NCBI RefSeq assembly: GCF_006149045.1
Contig: NZ_VBSN01000076.1
Span: forward strand, 62,001-126,000
Length of the DNA stretch: 64,000 nucleotides
Direction: 5' to 3'
Source of the DNA: Dyadobacter flavalbus
GTDB taxonomy: Bacteria; Bacteroidota; Bacteroidia; Cytophagales; Spirosomataceae
Shown one piece after another: positions 27,851 to 36,034 of the stretch. Position 1 is the first letter of the stretch, and each line of letters begins with the position of its first letter. Under the pieces are notes generated by a model. The model worked only from the letters and a program-made list of their open reading frames with translations. It did not search any database and was not told the origin of the DNA. Position numbers and translations under genes: made by a program.

Positions 27851-30130
27851 TTACTTTGTTAATGAAAACGGCGCTGCTTCGGGCTTGGTTCCCCATGTTC
27901 CCGACGGTTTGCTGTCCATTGTAAACTGGATTGTTCCTCCCTTTTGGATGTCAGCATGTTCCAGAAATGTATTTCCGTAAGGCTTTCCGTTTAAAGTAGC
28001 CGCTTTGATGTACATATTGGCATGGCTGCTTGCCGGCGCCTGCACTACAAATTTCTTGCCATTCTCCATCGTCATGGTGGCTTTTTTGAAAAGCGGCGAG
28101 CCGATCACGTACTGCGTGGTGCCGGGCGTTACCGGATAAAAACCGAGTGAGGAGAAAACATACCATGCGGAAGTCTGGCCGTTGTCTTCATCGCCGCAGT
28201 AACCGTCCGGCGTTGCCTGATACAGTTTGTTCATCACCTGACGCAGCCAGTATTGTGCCTTGTCAGGTGCGCCTGCGTAGTTGTACAGGTAAATCATATG
28301 CTGGATCGGCTGGTTTCCGTGTGCATAATTTCCCATGTTCATGATCTGCATTTCGCGGATTTCGTGAATCGGGAAACCGTAATAGCTGTCGTCGAAGATC
28401 GGAGGCAATGTAAATACCGTATCCAGTTTCTGAACAAATGCTTCTCTGCCGCCGACAAGGCCGATAAGTCCTTTAACATCCTGAAAAACGGACCATGTAT
28501 AATGAATGCTGTTTCCTTCCGTAAATGCATCGCCCCATTTGAATGGATTGAACGGCGACTGGAACTTGCCGTCCTTGTTTTTGCCGCGCATCCATTTGGT
28601 TTCCGGGTCAAATAAATTTTTGTAATTCTGGCTTCTTTTCAGGAACAAATCAATTTCTTTCTGCGGCTTTTTCAGTTCCTTGCCCAATTGCGAGATACAA
28701 AAGTCTGCATACGCGTATTCCAGCGTTCTGGCTGCGTTTTCATTTACTTTTACATCATAGGGAACATAGCCAAGCTCGTTATAATATTCATGTCCGAAAC
28801 GTCCGACAGAACTTACCGGGCCGGCATTTTCAGTATTTTTGATAACCGCCTCATACAGTTTCTCAATGTCATAGCCCCGGATTCCTTTAACATACGAATC
28901 GGCAATGAGCGAAGCGGAATTGGAACCGATCATACAATCGCGGTGCCCCGGACTTGCCCATTCCGGAAGGTAACCGCTTTCGTCGTATGCATTTGCAAGT
29001 CCTTCCATAATGTGCGCGTTCAAAGTCGGGTACATCAAAGTGAAAAATGGAAATACTGCGCGGAAAGTATCCCAGAAACCGTTATCCGTAAACATATAAC
29101 CCGGACGTGTTTCGCCATTGTAAGGGCTGTAATGCACTACTTTGTTGCTTTTGTCAAATTCATAAAACTTTCTCGGAAACAGAAGCACGCGGTAAAGGCA
29201 GGAATAAAAAGTGCGGATCTGATCCACATTGTCGCCTTCCACCTGAATCCGTGAAAGTTCGTTGTTCCATGCTTTCCGGCCTTTTGCCATGGTCGCATCA
29301 AAATTGTCCTTGCCGATTTCACGCTGAAGGTTAAGCTCGGCCTGTTCCGGACTGATAAAAGAGGAAGCCACTTTCACGCCGACTTTTTCACCTTTTTTTG
29401 TTTTGAAACCCACAACGGCTCCGGTATGATTGGCTTTCAGTTCCAGCGTATCTTTTGCCAGCGCCTTGCCGCGGAATGCGGATGAAAAGGTAAATGCCTT
29501 GTCGAATACAAGTACAAAGTAGTTTTTGAAGTTGGAAGGAACGCCGCCGCTGTTTTTGGTTGTATAACCGATGATCTTGCGCTCGGCAGGGATTATTTTG
29601 ATGTAAGATCCTTTGTCGAATGCATCCACAAGAACGAAGGAACTGTCAGCTTCGGGAAATGTAAAACGGAACTGTGCAGCTCTTTCCGTCGGCGCTATTT
29701 CGGTGGTTACGTCATAATCTGCAAGATAAACCTTGTAATAGTGCGGCTTGGCAACTTCGGCTTTGTGTGAAAACCAGCTTGCACGGCTTTCTTCATCAAT
29801 TTTCAGCTTTCCGGTTATTGGCAATATGGAAAACTGGCCGTAATCGTTGATCCACGGACTCGGCTGATGCGTTTGTTTGAAGCCGCGTATTTTTTCAGCA
29901 TCATACATATAACTCCATCCGTCGCCCATTTTTCCGGTTTGCGGCATCCAGAAATTCATTCCCCACGGCAAGGCAATGGCAGGATACGTATTGCCGGATG
30001 ACAAACTGAATTTGGACTGGGTTCCCATCAAGGGATTTACAAAATCAACGAGATCCTTATTGGTTTCAGACTGGGCAAAAAGCGTCGGGGCAGTAAAAAG
30101 CAGAAAGAGAAAGGAAAGGATTTTTTTCAT
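27851..30130 (-). CDS. GH92 alpha-1,2-mannosidase
   Basis: 759 residues with a signal peptide (MKKILSFLFLLFTAPTLFAQ). GH92 features run throughout: FVNPLMGTQSKFSLSSGNTYPA at the start, MNFWMPQTG, MFTDNGFWDTFRAVFPFFTL, PEWASPGHRDCMIGSNSA, EGNSIHYTWSVFQDVKGLIGL, GNQPIQHMIYLYNYAGAP and CGDEDNGQTSAWYVFSSLGFYPV. The Glu/Asp residues in the GDEDNGQ block and the Glu of EGNSIHY fit the calcium-dependent inverting mechanism. It trims alpha-mannose from N-glycan-like or yeast mannan side chains in the periplasm. No SusCD pair adjoins. Confidence 0.94.
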   Translation of the reverse strand: MKKILSFLFLLFTAPTLFAQSETNKDLVDFVNPLMGTQSKFSLSSGNTYPAIALPWGMNFWMPQTGKMGDGWSYMYDAEKIRGFKQTHQPSPWINDYGQFSILPITGKLKIDEESRASWFSHKAEVAKPHYYKVYLADYDVTTEIAPTERAAQFRFTFPEADSSFVLVDAFDKGSYIKIIPAERKIIGYTTKNSGGVPSNFKNYFVLVFDKAFTFSSAFRGKALAKDTLELKANHTGAVVGFKTKKGEKVGVKVASSFISPEQAELNLQREIGKDNFDATMAKGRKAWNNELSRIQVEGDNVDQIRTFYSCLYRVLLFPRKFYEFDKSNKVVHYSPYNGETRPGYMFTDNGFWDTFRAVFPFFTLMYPTLNAHIMEGLANAYDESGYLPEWASPGHRDCMIGSNSASLIADSYVKGIRGYDIEKLYEAVIKNTENAGPVSSVGRFGHEYYNELGYVPYDVKVNENAARTLEYAYADFCISQLGKELKKPQKEIDLFLKRSQNYKNLFDPETKWMRGKNKDGKFQSPFNPFKWGDAFTEGNSIHYTWSVFQDVKGLIGLVGGREAFVQKLDTVFTLPPIFDDSYYGFPIHEIREMQIMNMGNYAHGNQPIQHMIYLYNYAGAPDKAQYWLRQVMNKLYQATPDGYCGDEDNGQTSAWYVFSSLGFYPVTPGTTQYVIGSPLFKKATMTMENGKKFVVQAPASSHANMYIKAATLNGKPYGNTFLEHADIQKGGTIQFTMDSKPSGTWGTKPEAAPFSLTK

Positions 30131-30182
30131 ATCGGGAACGATGCGTTACTGTATATATTAATTGAAAAACCGGTAAAGAGAA

Positions 30183-30210
30183 CAAAAGTAATGGAAGGCC
30201 GGCTAACAAA
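30183..30210 (-). promoter_or_regulatory. Candidate promoter for the GH92 gene
   Basis: On the minus strand TACTTTTG (30190-30183) matches TAnnTTTG, and TTTG (30210-30207) lies upstream. The 16-base spacer is shorter than the usual 17-23, so the match is only moderate. Distance to the ATG is 53 bases. Confidence 0.35.
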
Positions 30211-30310
30211 AAGTAAACAGCTAAAAGATTTGCCGGAGGACAGGAAAACATGACAATTTGTACGGGCATAGTTCTTTACGTTAATAAAACATAAAGGTAA
30301 AACCTGGTTT

Positions 30311-30362
30311 CCGGCAATAACTGCAAGCAGTTGCAATCTGCTCTGTAGGCTGTTATTGCCGG
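30311..30362. promoter_or_regulatory. 11-bp inverted repeat in the hslU leader
   Basis: CCGGCAATAAC (30311-30321) and GTTATTGCCGG (30352-30362) are perfect complements with a nested AGCAG/CTGCT hairpin (30326-30330 with 30338-30342). The structure sits 42-93 bases before the hslU ATG and has no T run, so it is not a standard terminator. Confidence 0.5.
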
Positions 30363-30403
30363 GATGCAGAATGTATAAAAATTACGTATTCATTTAAATT
30401 ACA

Positions 30404-31798
30404 ATGACTGAACACTTAGACCGCTTGACCCCGCGTCAAATCGTTTTTGAGCTTGACCAATATATTATCGGACAAAATGACGCAAAAAGAAACGTGGCCA
30501 TTGCATTGAGGAACCGGTGGAGGCGAATGAACAGCCCCGAAGACATACAGCGTGAAATTATTCCGAACAATATACTCATGATCGGTGCAACGGGCGTTGG
30601 CAAGACAGAAATTGCACGTCGTCTGGCCAAAATTGCCGATGCTCCTTTCGTGAAAGTGGAAGCTTCCAAATTCACCGAAGTGGGTTATGTGGGCCGGGAT
30701 GTTGAAAGTATGGTACGCGATCTGGTGGAGCAGGCCGTTGGAATGGTAAGAACGCAGAAAAAGGAAGAAGTAAAGATCAAAGCGGAACAGGCTGTAGAAG
30801 ATATTATTCTGGATGCACTCATACCGCCCGTACATGCATCGGGTATAGCAAAAGCTAAAACGGATACCGGATCGCCCAATGCAATTCCGGAAGATGAAGG
30901 AGAACTTAACCAGCGTACCAGAGAGCGGTTTCGTGAGAAAATCAGAAACGGAGAACTGGACAGCCGCAAGATCGAGATTGAAGTGCAGCAGAATCAGTCT
31001 CCGAATGTGGGCATGATCGGCGGCGCCGTGGACGACGTTTCGATGATGAACATTCAGGAAATGATCAGCAACATGATGCCGAGACGCGGTAAAAAAAGAA
31101 AAGTAACCGTGGAAGAAGCCAGAAAGATCCTGCTTGACGAAGAAGCGTCCAAACTTATCGATATGGATGAAGTCAAACTGGAAGCAATCAAAAAGGCAGA
31201 AAACCTCGGCATTATATTTATTGATGAAATTGATAAGGTTGCTTCCAATAAATCGGGCGGCGGCGGGCCGGATGTAAGCCGCGAAGGTGTTCAGCGCGAT
31301 CTGCTTCCGATCGTGGAAGGAAGTGCAGTTACAACCAAACACGGCATAATTCATACAGATCACATTCTTTTTGTGGCAGCGGGTGCATTCCATGTTTCCA
31401 AGCCATCCGACCTTATTCCCGAGTTACAAGGCCGTTTCCCGATCCGCGTAGAACTGAACAGCCTGACCGAATCGGATTTTTACCAGATTTTGAAAACACC
31501 TAAAAATGCGCTTACAAAGCAATACGTAGCCATGATGGAGTCCGAAGGCGTAGAGCTGGAGTTTGAAGACGGAGCACTTCGTGAAATTGCCAAAATTGCT
31601 TTTGAAGTCAACAGCGAAGTAGAAAACATCGGCGCACGCAGGCTGCAGACTGTAATGAGTTTACTATTAAATGACTTCATGTATGACATTCCGGACATCA
31701 TCGGTGCAGATTCCCACATTGTCGTCACTGCCGAACTTGTCACCGAAAAACTTTCGGCACTGGTTAAAAACCGCGATCTGAGTCAGTATATTCTTTAA
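30404..31798 (+). CDS. hslU: HslU, ATPase subunit of the HslUV protease
   Basis: 464 residues, slightly longer than the usual 440-450. N-domain: LTPRQIVFELDQYIIGQNDAKRNVAIALRNRWRR. Walker A MIGATGVGKTEIARRLAKIA near residue 62 is followed by EASKFTEVGYVGRDVESMVRDLVE. An intermediate I-domain (about 110-240) carries the extra length. Walker B is IIFIDEIDKV. The sensor and C-domain include HILFVAAGAFHVSKPSDLIPELQGRFPIRVEL and GARRLQTVMSLLLNDFMYD. It unfolds substrates for HslV. hslV is not adjacent here, unlike in many genomes. A strong terminator follows. Confidence 0.96.
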   Translation: MTEHLDRLTPRQIVFELDQYIIGQNDAKRNVAIALRNRWRRMNSPEDIQREIIPNNILMIGATGVGKTEIARRLAKIADAPFVKVEASKFTEVGYVGRDVESMVRDLVEQAVGMVRTQKKEEVKIKAEQAVEDIILDALIPPVHASGIAKAKTDTGSPNAIPEDEGELNQRTRERFREKIRNGELDSRKIEIEVQQNQSPNVGMIGGAVDDVSMMNIQEMISNMMPRRGKKRKVTVEEARKILLDEEASKLIDMDEVKLEAIKKAENLGIIFIDEIDKVASNKSGGGGPDVSREGVQRDLLPIVEGSAVTTKHGIIHTDHILFVAAGAFHVSKPSDLIPELQGRFPIRVELNSLTESDFYQILKTPKNALTKQYVAMMESEGVELEFEDGALREIAKIAFEVNSEVENIGARRLQTVMSLLLNDFMYDIPDIIGADSHIVVTAELVTEKLSALVKNRDLSQYIL

Positions 31799-31844
31799 AA
31801 AGAGAAAGGAGAATAGGAGTAGGGAAGAAAGGGAGAAAGGATCT

Positions 31845-31886
31845 AAGGAGGAAGGAGAAATACGTTTTTCTTTCCTCCTTTTTTGT
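31845..31886 (+). terminator. Intrinsic terminator after hslU
   Basis: A 16-bp stem (31845-31860 with 31865-31880, two G-T wobbles), TACG loop and a T run. It ends 46-90 bases after the hslU stop and just before the tandem repeat array. Confidence 0.85.
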
Positions 31887-31890
31887 TTTT

Positions 31891-32712
31891 CAATTTGTCA
31901 AATTTGTACATGTTTGCTCCGGAGGAGCAGCCTGGCGGAAGTAAAAGGAAACCCCTCCGGGGTTGATATGCATTCAATCATGTATTCAATTTTCTACAAA
32001 CAGGCCACCGCTCTGCGGTGAACATTGGCTCCTGCGGAGCCTTCTGTTTATAGCAAGATTTGATTTATAAAATTTGTACATGTTTGCTCCGGAGGAGCAG
32101 CCTGGCGAAGGCAAAAGGAAACCCCTCCGGGGTTAATATGCATTCAATCATGTATTCAATTTTCTACAAACAGGCCACCGCTCTGCGGTGAATGTTGGCT
32201 CCTGCGGAGCCTTCTGTTTATAGCAAGATTCGATTCGTCACATTGGTACATGATTGCTCCGGAGGAGCAGCCTGGCAGAAGCAAAAGAAAACCCCTCCGG
32301 GGTAAATACGATTAACATATCTTCAACTTTCAACAAACAGATTACCGCTCCGCGGTGAACATTGGCTCCTGCGGAGCCTTCTGTTTATAGCAAGATTCGA
32401 TTTGTCACATTGATACATGATTGCTCCGGAGGAGCAGCCTGGCGAAAGCAAAAGGAAACCCCTCCGGGGTAAATACGATTAACATATCTTCAACTTTCTA
32501 CAAACAGGCTACCGCTCTGCGGTGAACATTGGCTCCTGCGGAGCCTTCTGTTTATAGCAAGATTCGATTTGTCACATTGGTACATGATTGCTCCGGAGGA
32601 GCAGCCTAGCGAAAGCAAAAGGAAACCCCTCCGGGGTAAATACGATTAACATATCTTCAACTTTCTACAAACAGGCTACCGCTCCGCGGTTAATGGCTCT
32701 TGCGGAGCATAA
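31891..32712. repeat. Five tandem ~170-bp hairpin-rich repeats
   Basis: The landmark TGNTTGCTCC recurs at 31911, 32081, 32251, 32418 and 32585, giving periods of 170, 170, 167 and 167. Each unit holds four short palindromes in the same order: GCTCCGGAGGAGC, AACCCCTCCGGGGTT, CACCGCTCTGCGGTG and GGCTCCTGCGGAGCC, separated by conserved AT-rich spacers (ACATG...; TTCTGTTTATAGCAAGATT). Copies 3 and 4 are very alike, and the fifth decays at its end. No plausible ORF. It fills most of the 1-kb gap between hslU and the esterase; 32713-32799 holds nothing clear. Confidence 0.93.
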
Positions 32713-32799
32713 GAACAAAGAAAAACAATCAATGACCAGAAATGACCCAATTCCTTTCCTCCATCCTCCCTTCCCTCCATCTTCCCTTCCCCTGATTCC

Positions 32800-33582
32800 T
32801 TACGCTTCAAAAAATAACCACCTAAGCGCAACAGGAAATTCCTTGCTCCATTGTTCTTCGTTATGCTGACCTTCGGGATCGATGGAAGTTTTGATTTTTA
32901 CACGGCTGTAACCAAATCCTTGATTTTGCAGCGTTTTCTGAAGCCTTTCCACATTCGGGAGCATATTTGCGCCTTCTTTGCCGCCGGCATACAGATAAAT
33001 GCGTGTTTCAAAAGGTTCAAAAAAGTGGATCGCATCAAAATAAATCCGTTGCGAAATCCAGAGCGAAGGCGAAAAAATCATCAGTCTGCCAAATACATGC
33101 GGAAACATTAGTGCAGCATAAATACTCAGCAACCCGCCGACGGAACTTCCTCCTATGCCGGTATTAAGCCTTTCCGGTTTGGTACGGTACGTTGCATCTA
33201 CATGCGGTTTCAGTGTTTCCGTGACGAATTTCAGAAACAGATAACCAAGTCCTTTTCCAAGCCGCGGATTGTCATACGGTGAAAATTCCTGTATTCTGTC
33301 TTCTTCTCCATGATCAATGGCAACAATAATGACATTCGCTTTATCTTCTTCTGCAAGATGAGCAAGACTGGAATCTATGTTCCAGTTTCCGTACGGAGAA
33401 CCTTCACCAAACAGATTTTGCGCATCCGTCATATAAAGTACCGGATAATGTTCTTCCGGCTTGTCGTAGTAATCGTGTGGAAGCAGCACATGTATGCGCC
33501 GGCTTTTGTTGAGCTGAGGTATCTTAAAAGTTTCTGAAAGGACCTCAATAATCGGGAAAAATTCTGTTTTTAATTCGTTCAT
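32800..33582 (-). CDS. Alpha/beta-hydrolase esterase (esterase D/Fes-like)
   Basis: 260 residues, no signal peptide. The fold of the putative-esterase family is visible: RRIHVLLPHDYYDKPEEHYPVLYMTDAQN, VIIVAIDHGEEDR and the nucleophile elbow GIGGSSVGGLLSIYAAL with Gly-x-Ser-x-Gly. The C-terminal His of the triad is probably in DPEGQHNEEQW. Relatives hydrolyse formyl-glutathione, enterobactin or other esters, so the substrate is open. It follows the repeat array on the opposite strand. Its own stop TAA is at 32802-32800. Confidence 0.88.
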   Translation of the reverse strand: MNELKTEFFPIIEVLSETFKIPQLNKSRRIHVLLPHDYYDKPEEHYPVLYMTDAQNLFGEGSPYGNWNIDSSLAHLAEEDKANVIIVAIDHGEEDRIQEFSPYDNPRLGKGLGYLFLKFVTETLKPHVDATYRTKPERLNTGIGGSSVGGLLSIYAALMFPHVFGRLMIFSPSLWISQRIYFDAIHFFEPFETRIYLYAGGKEGANMLPNVERLQKTLQNQGFGYSRVKIKTSIDPEGQHNEEQWSKEFPVALRWLFFEA

Positions 33583-33669
33583 TGCAGGATTATGATGACT
33601 GTTTGTTTTATAAGCAAGTCCTTACTTGCACATCCAGCCATCAGAAGTTTGTTGAGAATTGTTACATTT

Positions 33670-33696
33670 AATTGTAAAACAAATTTTTTTACAATT
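33670..33696. terminator. AT-rich hairpin at the 3' end of folA
   Basis: AATTGTAAAA (33670-33679), 7-base loop, TTTTACAATT (33687-33696). It overlaps the folA stop codon (33691-33689). The stem is pure A/T and weak, so terminator function is tentative. Confidence 0.35.
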
Positions 33697-34189
33697 CATT
33701 CCGTCTGATGTAATCTGCAAACACAAACGGGAAGTGATGACGTTCATCCGCTTCGTGAGTAATGCGGTTGGTTTCCGTCCAATCGGAAGGTTTTATGATT
33801 TCAAAAAAGGTATCGCCTTCTATAATCGTTTTAACTTCTGTGATATAAAGTGTGTCCGAAATTGGTTGTGCCTGTCTGTACAGTTCACCGCCGCCTATAA
33901 TAAAAGCCTCATTTGCATCCATTTCTCTGGCTTTTTGCACAGCTTCTTCCAGCGAATGTGTTACGGTTACACCTTCATAAGCGAAGTCGGGGTTGCGTGT
34001 GACAACGATGGAAGTCCTGCCGGGAAGCGGTTTGCCGATGGACTCGAACGTTTTTCGGCCCATAATAATCGGATGGTTCAGGGTCAGGTTTTTAAAACGT
34101 TTGAGGTCATCCGGCAGGCGCCATAAAAGCTGATTGTCCTTTCCGATTACGCCGTTTTCGGAAACTGCAACAATAATTGATAGGGTCAT
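33689..34189 (-). CDS. folA: Dihydrofolate reductase
   Basis: 166 residues, standard chromosomal DHFR size. Motifs: LSIIVAVSENGVIGKDNQLLWRLPDDLKRFK with the catalytic Asp of LPDD near residue 27, HPIIMGRKTFESIGKPLPGRTSIVVTRN and FIIGGGELYRQAQP for NADPH binding. The C-terminal strand is TETNRITHEADERHHFPFVFADYIRR. It reduces dihydrofolate to tetrahydrofolate. The upstream gene is fmt on the same strand, 80 bases away, and fmt uses formyl-tetrahydrofolate. thyA is not in the window. Trimethoprim sensitivity cannot be judged by eye. Confidence 0.96.
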   Translation of the reverse strand: MTLSIIVAVSENGVIGKDNQLLWRLPDDLKRFKNLTLNHPIIMGRKTFESIGKPLPGRTSIVVTRNPDFAYEGVTVTHSLEEAVQKAREMDANEAFIIGGGELYRQAQPISDTLYITEVKTIIEGDTFFEIIKPSDWTETNRITHEADERHHFPFVFADYIRRNEL

Positions 34190-34269
34190 TAATGAATTTG
34201 GATTGCGTTTTTACGCGTAATTGAAAAAAGTCAGTCTATATCTGAAAACGATTATCGTTTTCCCGGATC

Positions 34270-35190
34270 TTAAATTTTGTTTCCTCTCAGGAAATCGCCG
34301 GTATTCATTCTTTTTTTGCCTTCCAGCTGCAAATTTTCAACTGAAATCCAGCCATCGCCGGTACAAAAATGGAGATAAGTCTTATGATCCGTGCGGTATG
34401 CTCCGGGTTGTTCATCTTTTTGACTATCAACGATTTTTGTTCTGAATATTTTGCAGGAAAGCCCGTTCAAAACAGTCCATGCGGCAGGGTAGGGCGAAAG
34501 TCCTCTTACAAAATTGTGGATTTCCAGTGAAGGCCGCTTCCAGTCGATTTCGCAGGTTTCACGGAAAATTTTCGGAGCCATTTTAATGTCGGCCGGCTCT
34601 TGCTGCGGTTCCTGCGGAAAGCTGCCGTTTTCTATTGCCTGAACCGTTTTTACAACCAGCTGCGCACCTTTGAGCATAAGCCGGTCGTGCAGTGAACCCG
34701 CGTCATCGTCCTCAGAAATCGTTTCTTTATCCTGAAAAATGATTTTTCCCGTATCAATATCCTTTTCAATGAAAAAAGTAGTTACGCCGGTTTCCGTTTC
34801 ACCGTTTATAACCGCCCAGTTGATCGGTGCCGCTCCGCGGTATTGCGGAAGCAATGAACTGTGCAGGTTGAATGTGCCTTTTGGCGGCATGTTCCACACA
34901 ACTTCGGGCAGCATCCGGAAAGCAACTACAACCTGCAGGTCGGCGTTATAGGACTTTAATTCTTCCAGAAACTCCGGATTTTTCAGTTTTTCAGGCTGGA
35001 GAACAGGGATTCCTTTTTCCTGCGCATACATTTTTACAGGCGAAGCAGTCTGTTTCTGTCCGCGTCCCGACGGCTTGTCCGGAACGGTTACAACGGCTAC
35101 TATATTAGAATTGCTTTCGACCAGGCTTTTCAAGCTGGGGACTGCAAATTCCGGCGTTCCCATGAAAATGATTCTTAACGGATTTGACAT
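34270..35190 (-). CDS. fmt: Methionyl-tRNA formyltransferase
   Basis: 306 residues. N-terminus LRIIFMGTPEFAVPSLKSL, loop VPDKPSGRGQK, catalytic Asn-His-Ser block FNLHSSLLPQYRGAAPINWAVINGE and TTFFIEKDIDTGKII. The C-terminal OB-like tRNA-binding domain begins around FVRGLSPYPAAWTVLNG. It formylates Met-tRNA(fMet) using 10-formyl-tetrahydrofolate. It is divergent from the greA leader, with about 50 bases between its start and the leader promoter box. Confidence 0.97.
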   Translation of the reverse strand: MSNPLRIIFMGTPEFAVPSLKSLVESNSNIVAVVTVPDKPSGRGQKQTASPVKMYAQEKGIPVLQPEKLKNPEFLEELKSYNADLQVVVAFRMLPEVVWNMPPKGTFNLHSSLLPQYRGAAPINWAVINGETETGVTTFFIEKDIDTGKIIFQDKETISEDDDAGSLHDRLMLKGAQLVVKTVQAIENGSFPQEPQQEPADIKMAPKIFRETCEIDWKRPSLEIHNFVRGLSPYPAAWTVLNGLSCKIFRTKIVDSQKDEQPGAYRTDHKTYLHFCTGDGWISVENLQLEGKKRMNTGDFLRGNKI

Positions 35191-35267
35191 AGATTGTTAC
35201 TGCTTTGTATAAAAATGGTGTTACCATTTACAAATATTGTTATTTTTGTCGTTCTTAACAGAAAATT

Positions 35268-35315
35268 ATGATGCAGATGAAATCATATACGAGCCGAAAA
35301 GAAAAGGTCTTATAG
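35268..35315 (+). CDS. Tentative 15-codon leader ORF upstream of greA
   Basis: ATG ATG CAG ATG then a basic, polar peptide ending KEKVL and TAG at 35313-35315, located between the candidate promoter and the terminator hairpin. There is no run of one rare or amino-acid-specific codon that would suggest classic attenuation. It could be chance. Confidence 0.2.
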   Translation: MMQMKSYTSRKEKVL

Positions 35316-35345
35316 CCTGCTACTACAAGTATCACCAACTTATGT

Positions 35346-35375
35346 AGAGCGGTCTTTGAGCCGTTCTTTTTTTTT
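35346..35375 (+). terminator. Intrinsic terminator in the greA leader
   Basis: A 6-7-bp stem with one G-T wobble, an 8-base loop and an uninterrupted T tract, ahead of greA. No plus-strand gene precedes it within the intergenic region, so it acts on the leader transcript. Confidence 0.65.
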
Positions 35376-35419
35376 ATTCAATATTTCAAAATCAAGGACT
35401 TATAAACTTAATTAAGGTC

Positions 35420-35902
35420 ATGGCTAAAATTTCATACTATACGGTAGAAGGATTAAACAAGCTGAGGAATGAGCTGAATGATATGAAAACCAAAGGCCGC
35501 ACGGATATTGCACGACAAATTGCAGAAGCGCGGGATAAAGGGGATCTGAGTGAAAATGCAGAATATGATGCGGCAAAAGATGCGCAGGGAATGCATGAAA
35601 TGAAAATTGCAAAGCTTGAAGAAATTCTTTCCAATGCCCGTGTGATCGACGAATCTTCTATGGATAATTCGCAGGTCGCAGTTCTTTCAAAAGTAAAGAT
35701 CAAGAACCGTAAAAATGGAATGGAAGTAACCTATACGCTGGTTTCGGAAGAGGAAGCCGATCTGAAAACGGGTAAAATATCCGTCGGCTCGCCGATAGGA
35801 AAAGGATTGCTGGGCAAAAAAGTAGGGGATACGACCGAAATCAAGGTGCCTGCCGGTTTAATGGAATTTGAAGTCCTGAATATCAGCCGGTTTACAGAGT
35901 AA
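35420..35902 (+). CDS. greA: Transcription elongation factor GreA
   Basis: 160 residues. N-terminal coiled coil (about 8-75) with the acidic tip GDLSENAEYDAAKDAQG, whose Asp/Glu pair activates RNA polymerase transcript cleavage. C-terminal FKBP-like domain: YTLVSEEEADLKTGKISVGSPIGKGLLGKKVGDTTEI. GreA rescues backtracked polymerase. The leader contains an intrinsic terminator, suggesting termination control or a leader sRNA, and a second terminator follows the gene. Confidence 0.96.
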   Translation: MAKISYYTVEGLNKLRNELNDMKTKGRTDIARQIAEARDKGDLSENAEYDAAKDAQGMHEMKIAKLEEILSNARVIDESSMDNSQVAVLSKVKIKNRKNGMEVTYTLVSEEEADLKTGKISVGSPIGKGLLGKKVGDTTEIKVPAGLMEFEVLNISRFTE

Positions 35903-35918
35903 CATTTGCCGGTTGCCG

Positions 35919-35969
35919 AATGTTGGATTATAAAATGAGCAGATCATTTCACGATCCAACATTTTTGTT
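35919..35969 (+). terminator. Terminator after greA
   Basis: AATGTTGGAT (35919-35928) and ATCCAACATT (35954-35963) form a 10-bp stem with a nested AAATGA/TCATTT hairpin, followed by TTTTTG. Confidence 0.7.
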
Positions 35970-36034
35970 TACAAAGGGCGAGGTAAATTGATTCAGAATT
36001 TTTTGTTACCAGAATATAAAGCCGGTCGTCAAAG

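Larger units (their letters stand above)
35241..35375 (+). ncRNA. greA leader with an internal terminator (candidate small RNA)
   Basis: TATTTTTG at 35241-35248 matches the -7 box TAnnTTTG, though no clear -33 box was found. About 100 bases later a hairpin GAGCGG/CCGTTC (35347-35352 with 35361-35366) followed by nine T residues (35367-35375) looks like an intrinsic terminator 45 bases before greA. A transcript from this promoter would make a ~120-nt RNA or read through into greA. E. coli greA is known to have a similar terminator-containing leader (GraL RNAs). The resemblance is in layout only. Confidence 0.45.

Noticed and set aside
30311-30362. Intrinsic terminator before hslU
   Set aside because: No T run follows either arm, and no gene on either strand ends there.
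31891-32712. CRISPR-like array
   Set aside because: The units are ~170 bases with conserved spacers, not 24-48-base repeats with unique spacers, and no cas genes are in the window.
32588-32869. 93-codon plus-strand ORF
   Set aside because: It runs through the repeat array and into the antisense of the esterase; the peptide is low-complexity and not protein-like.
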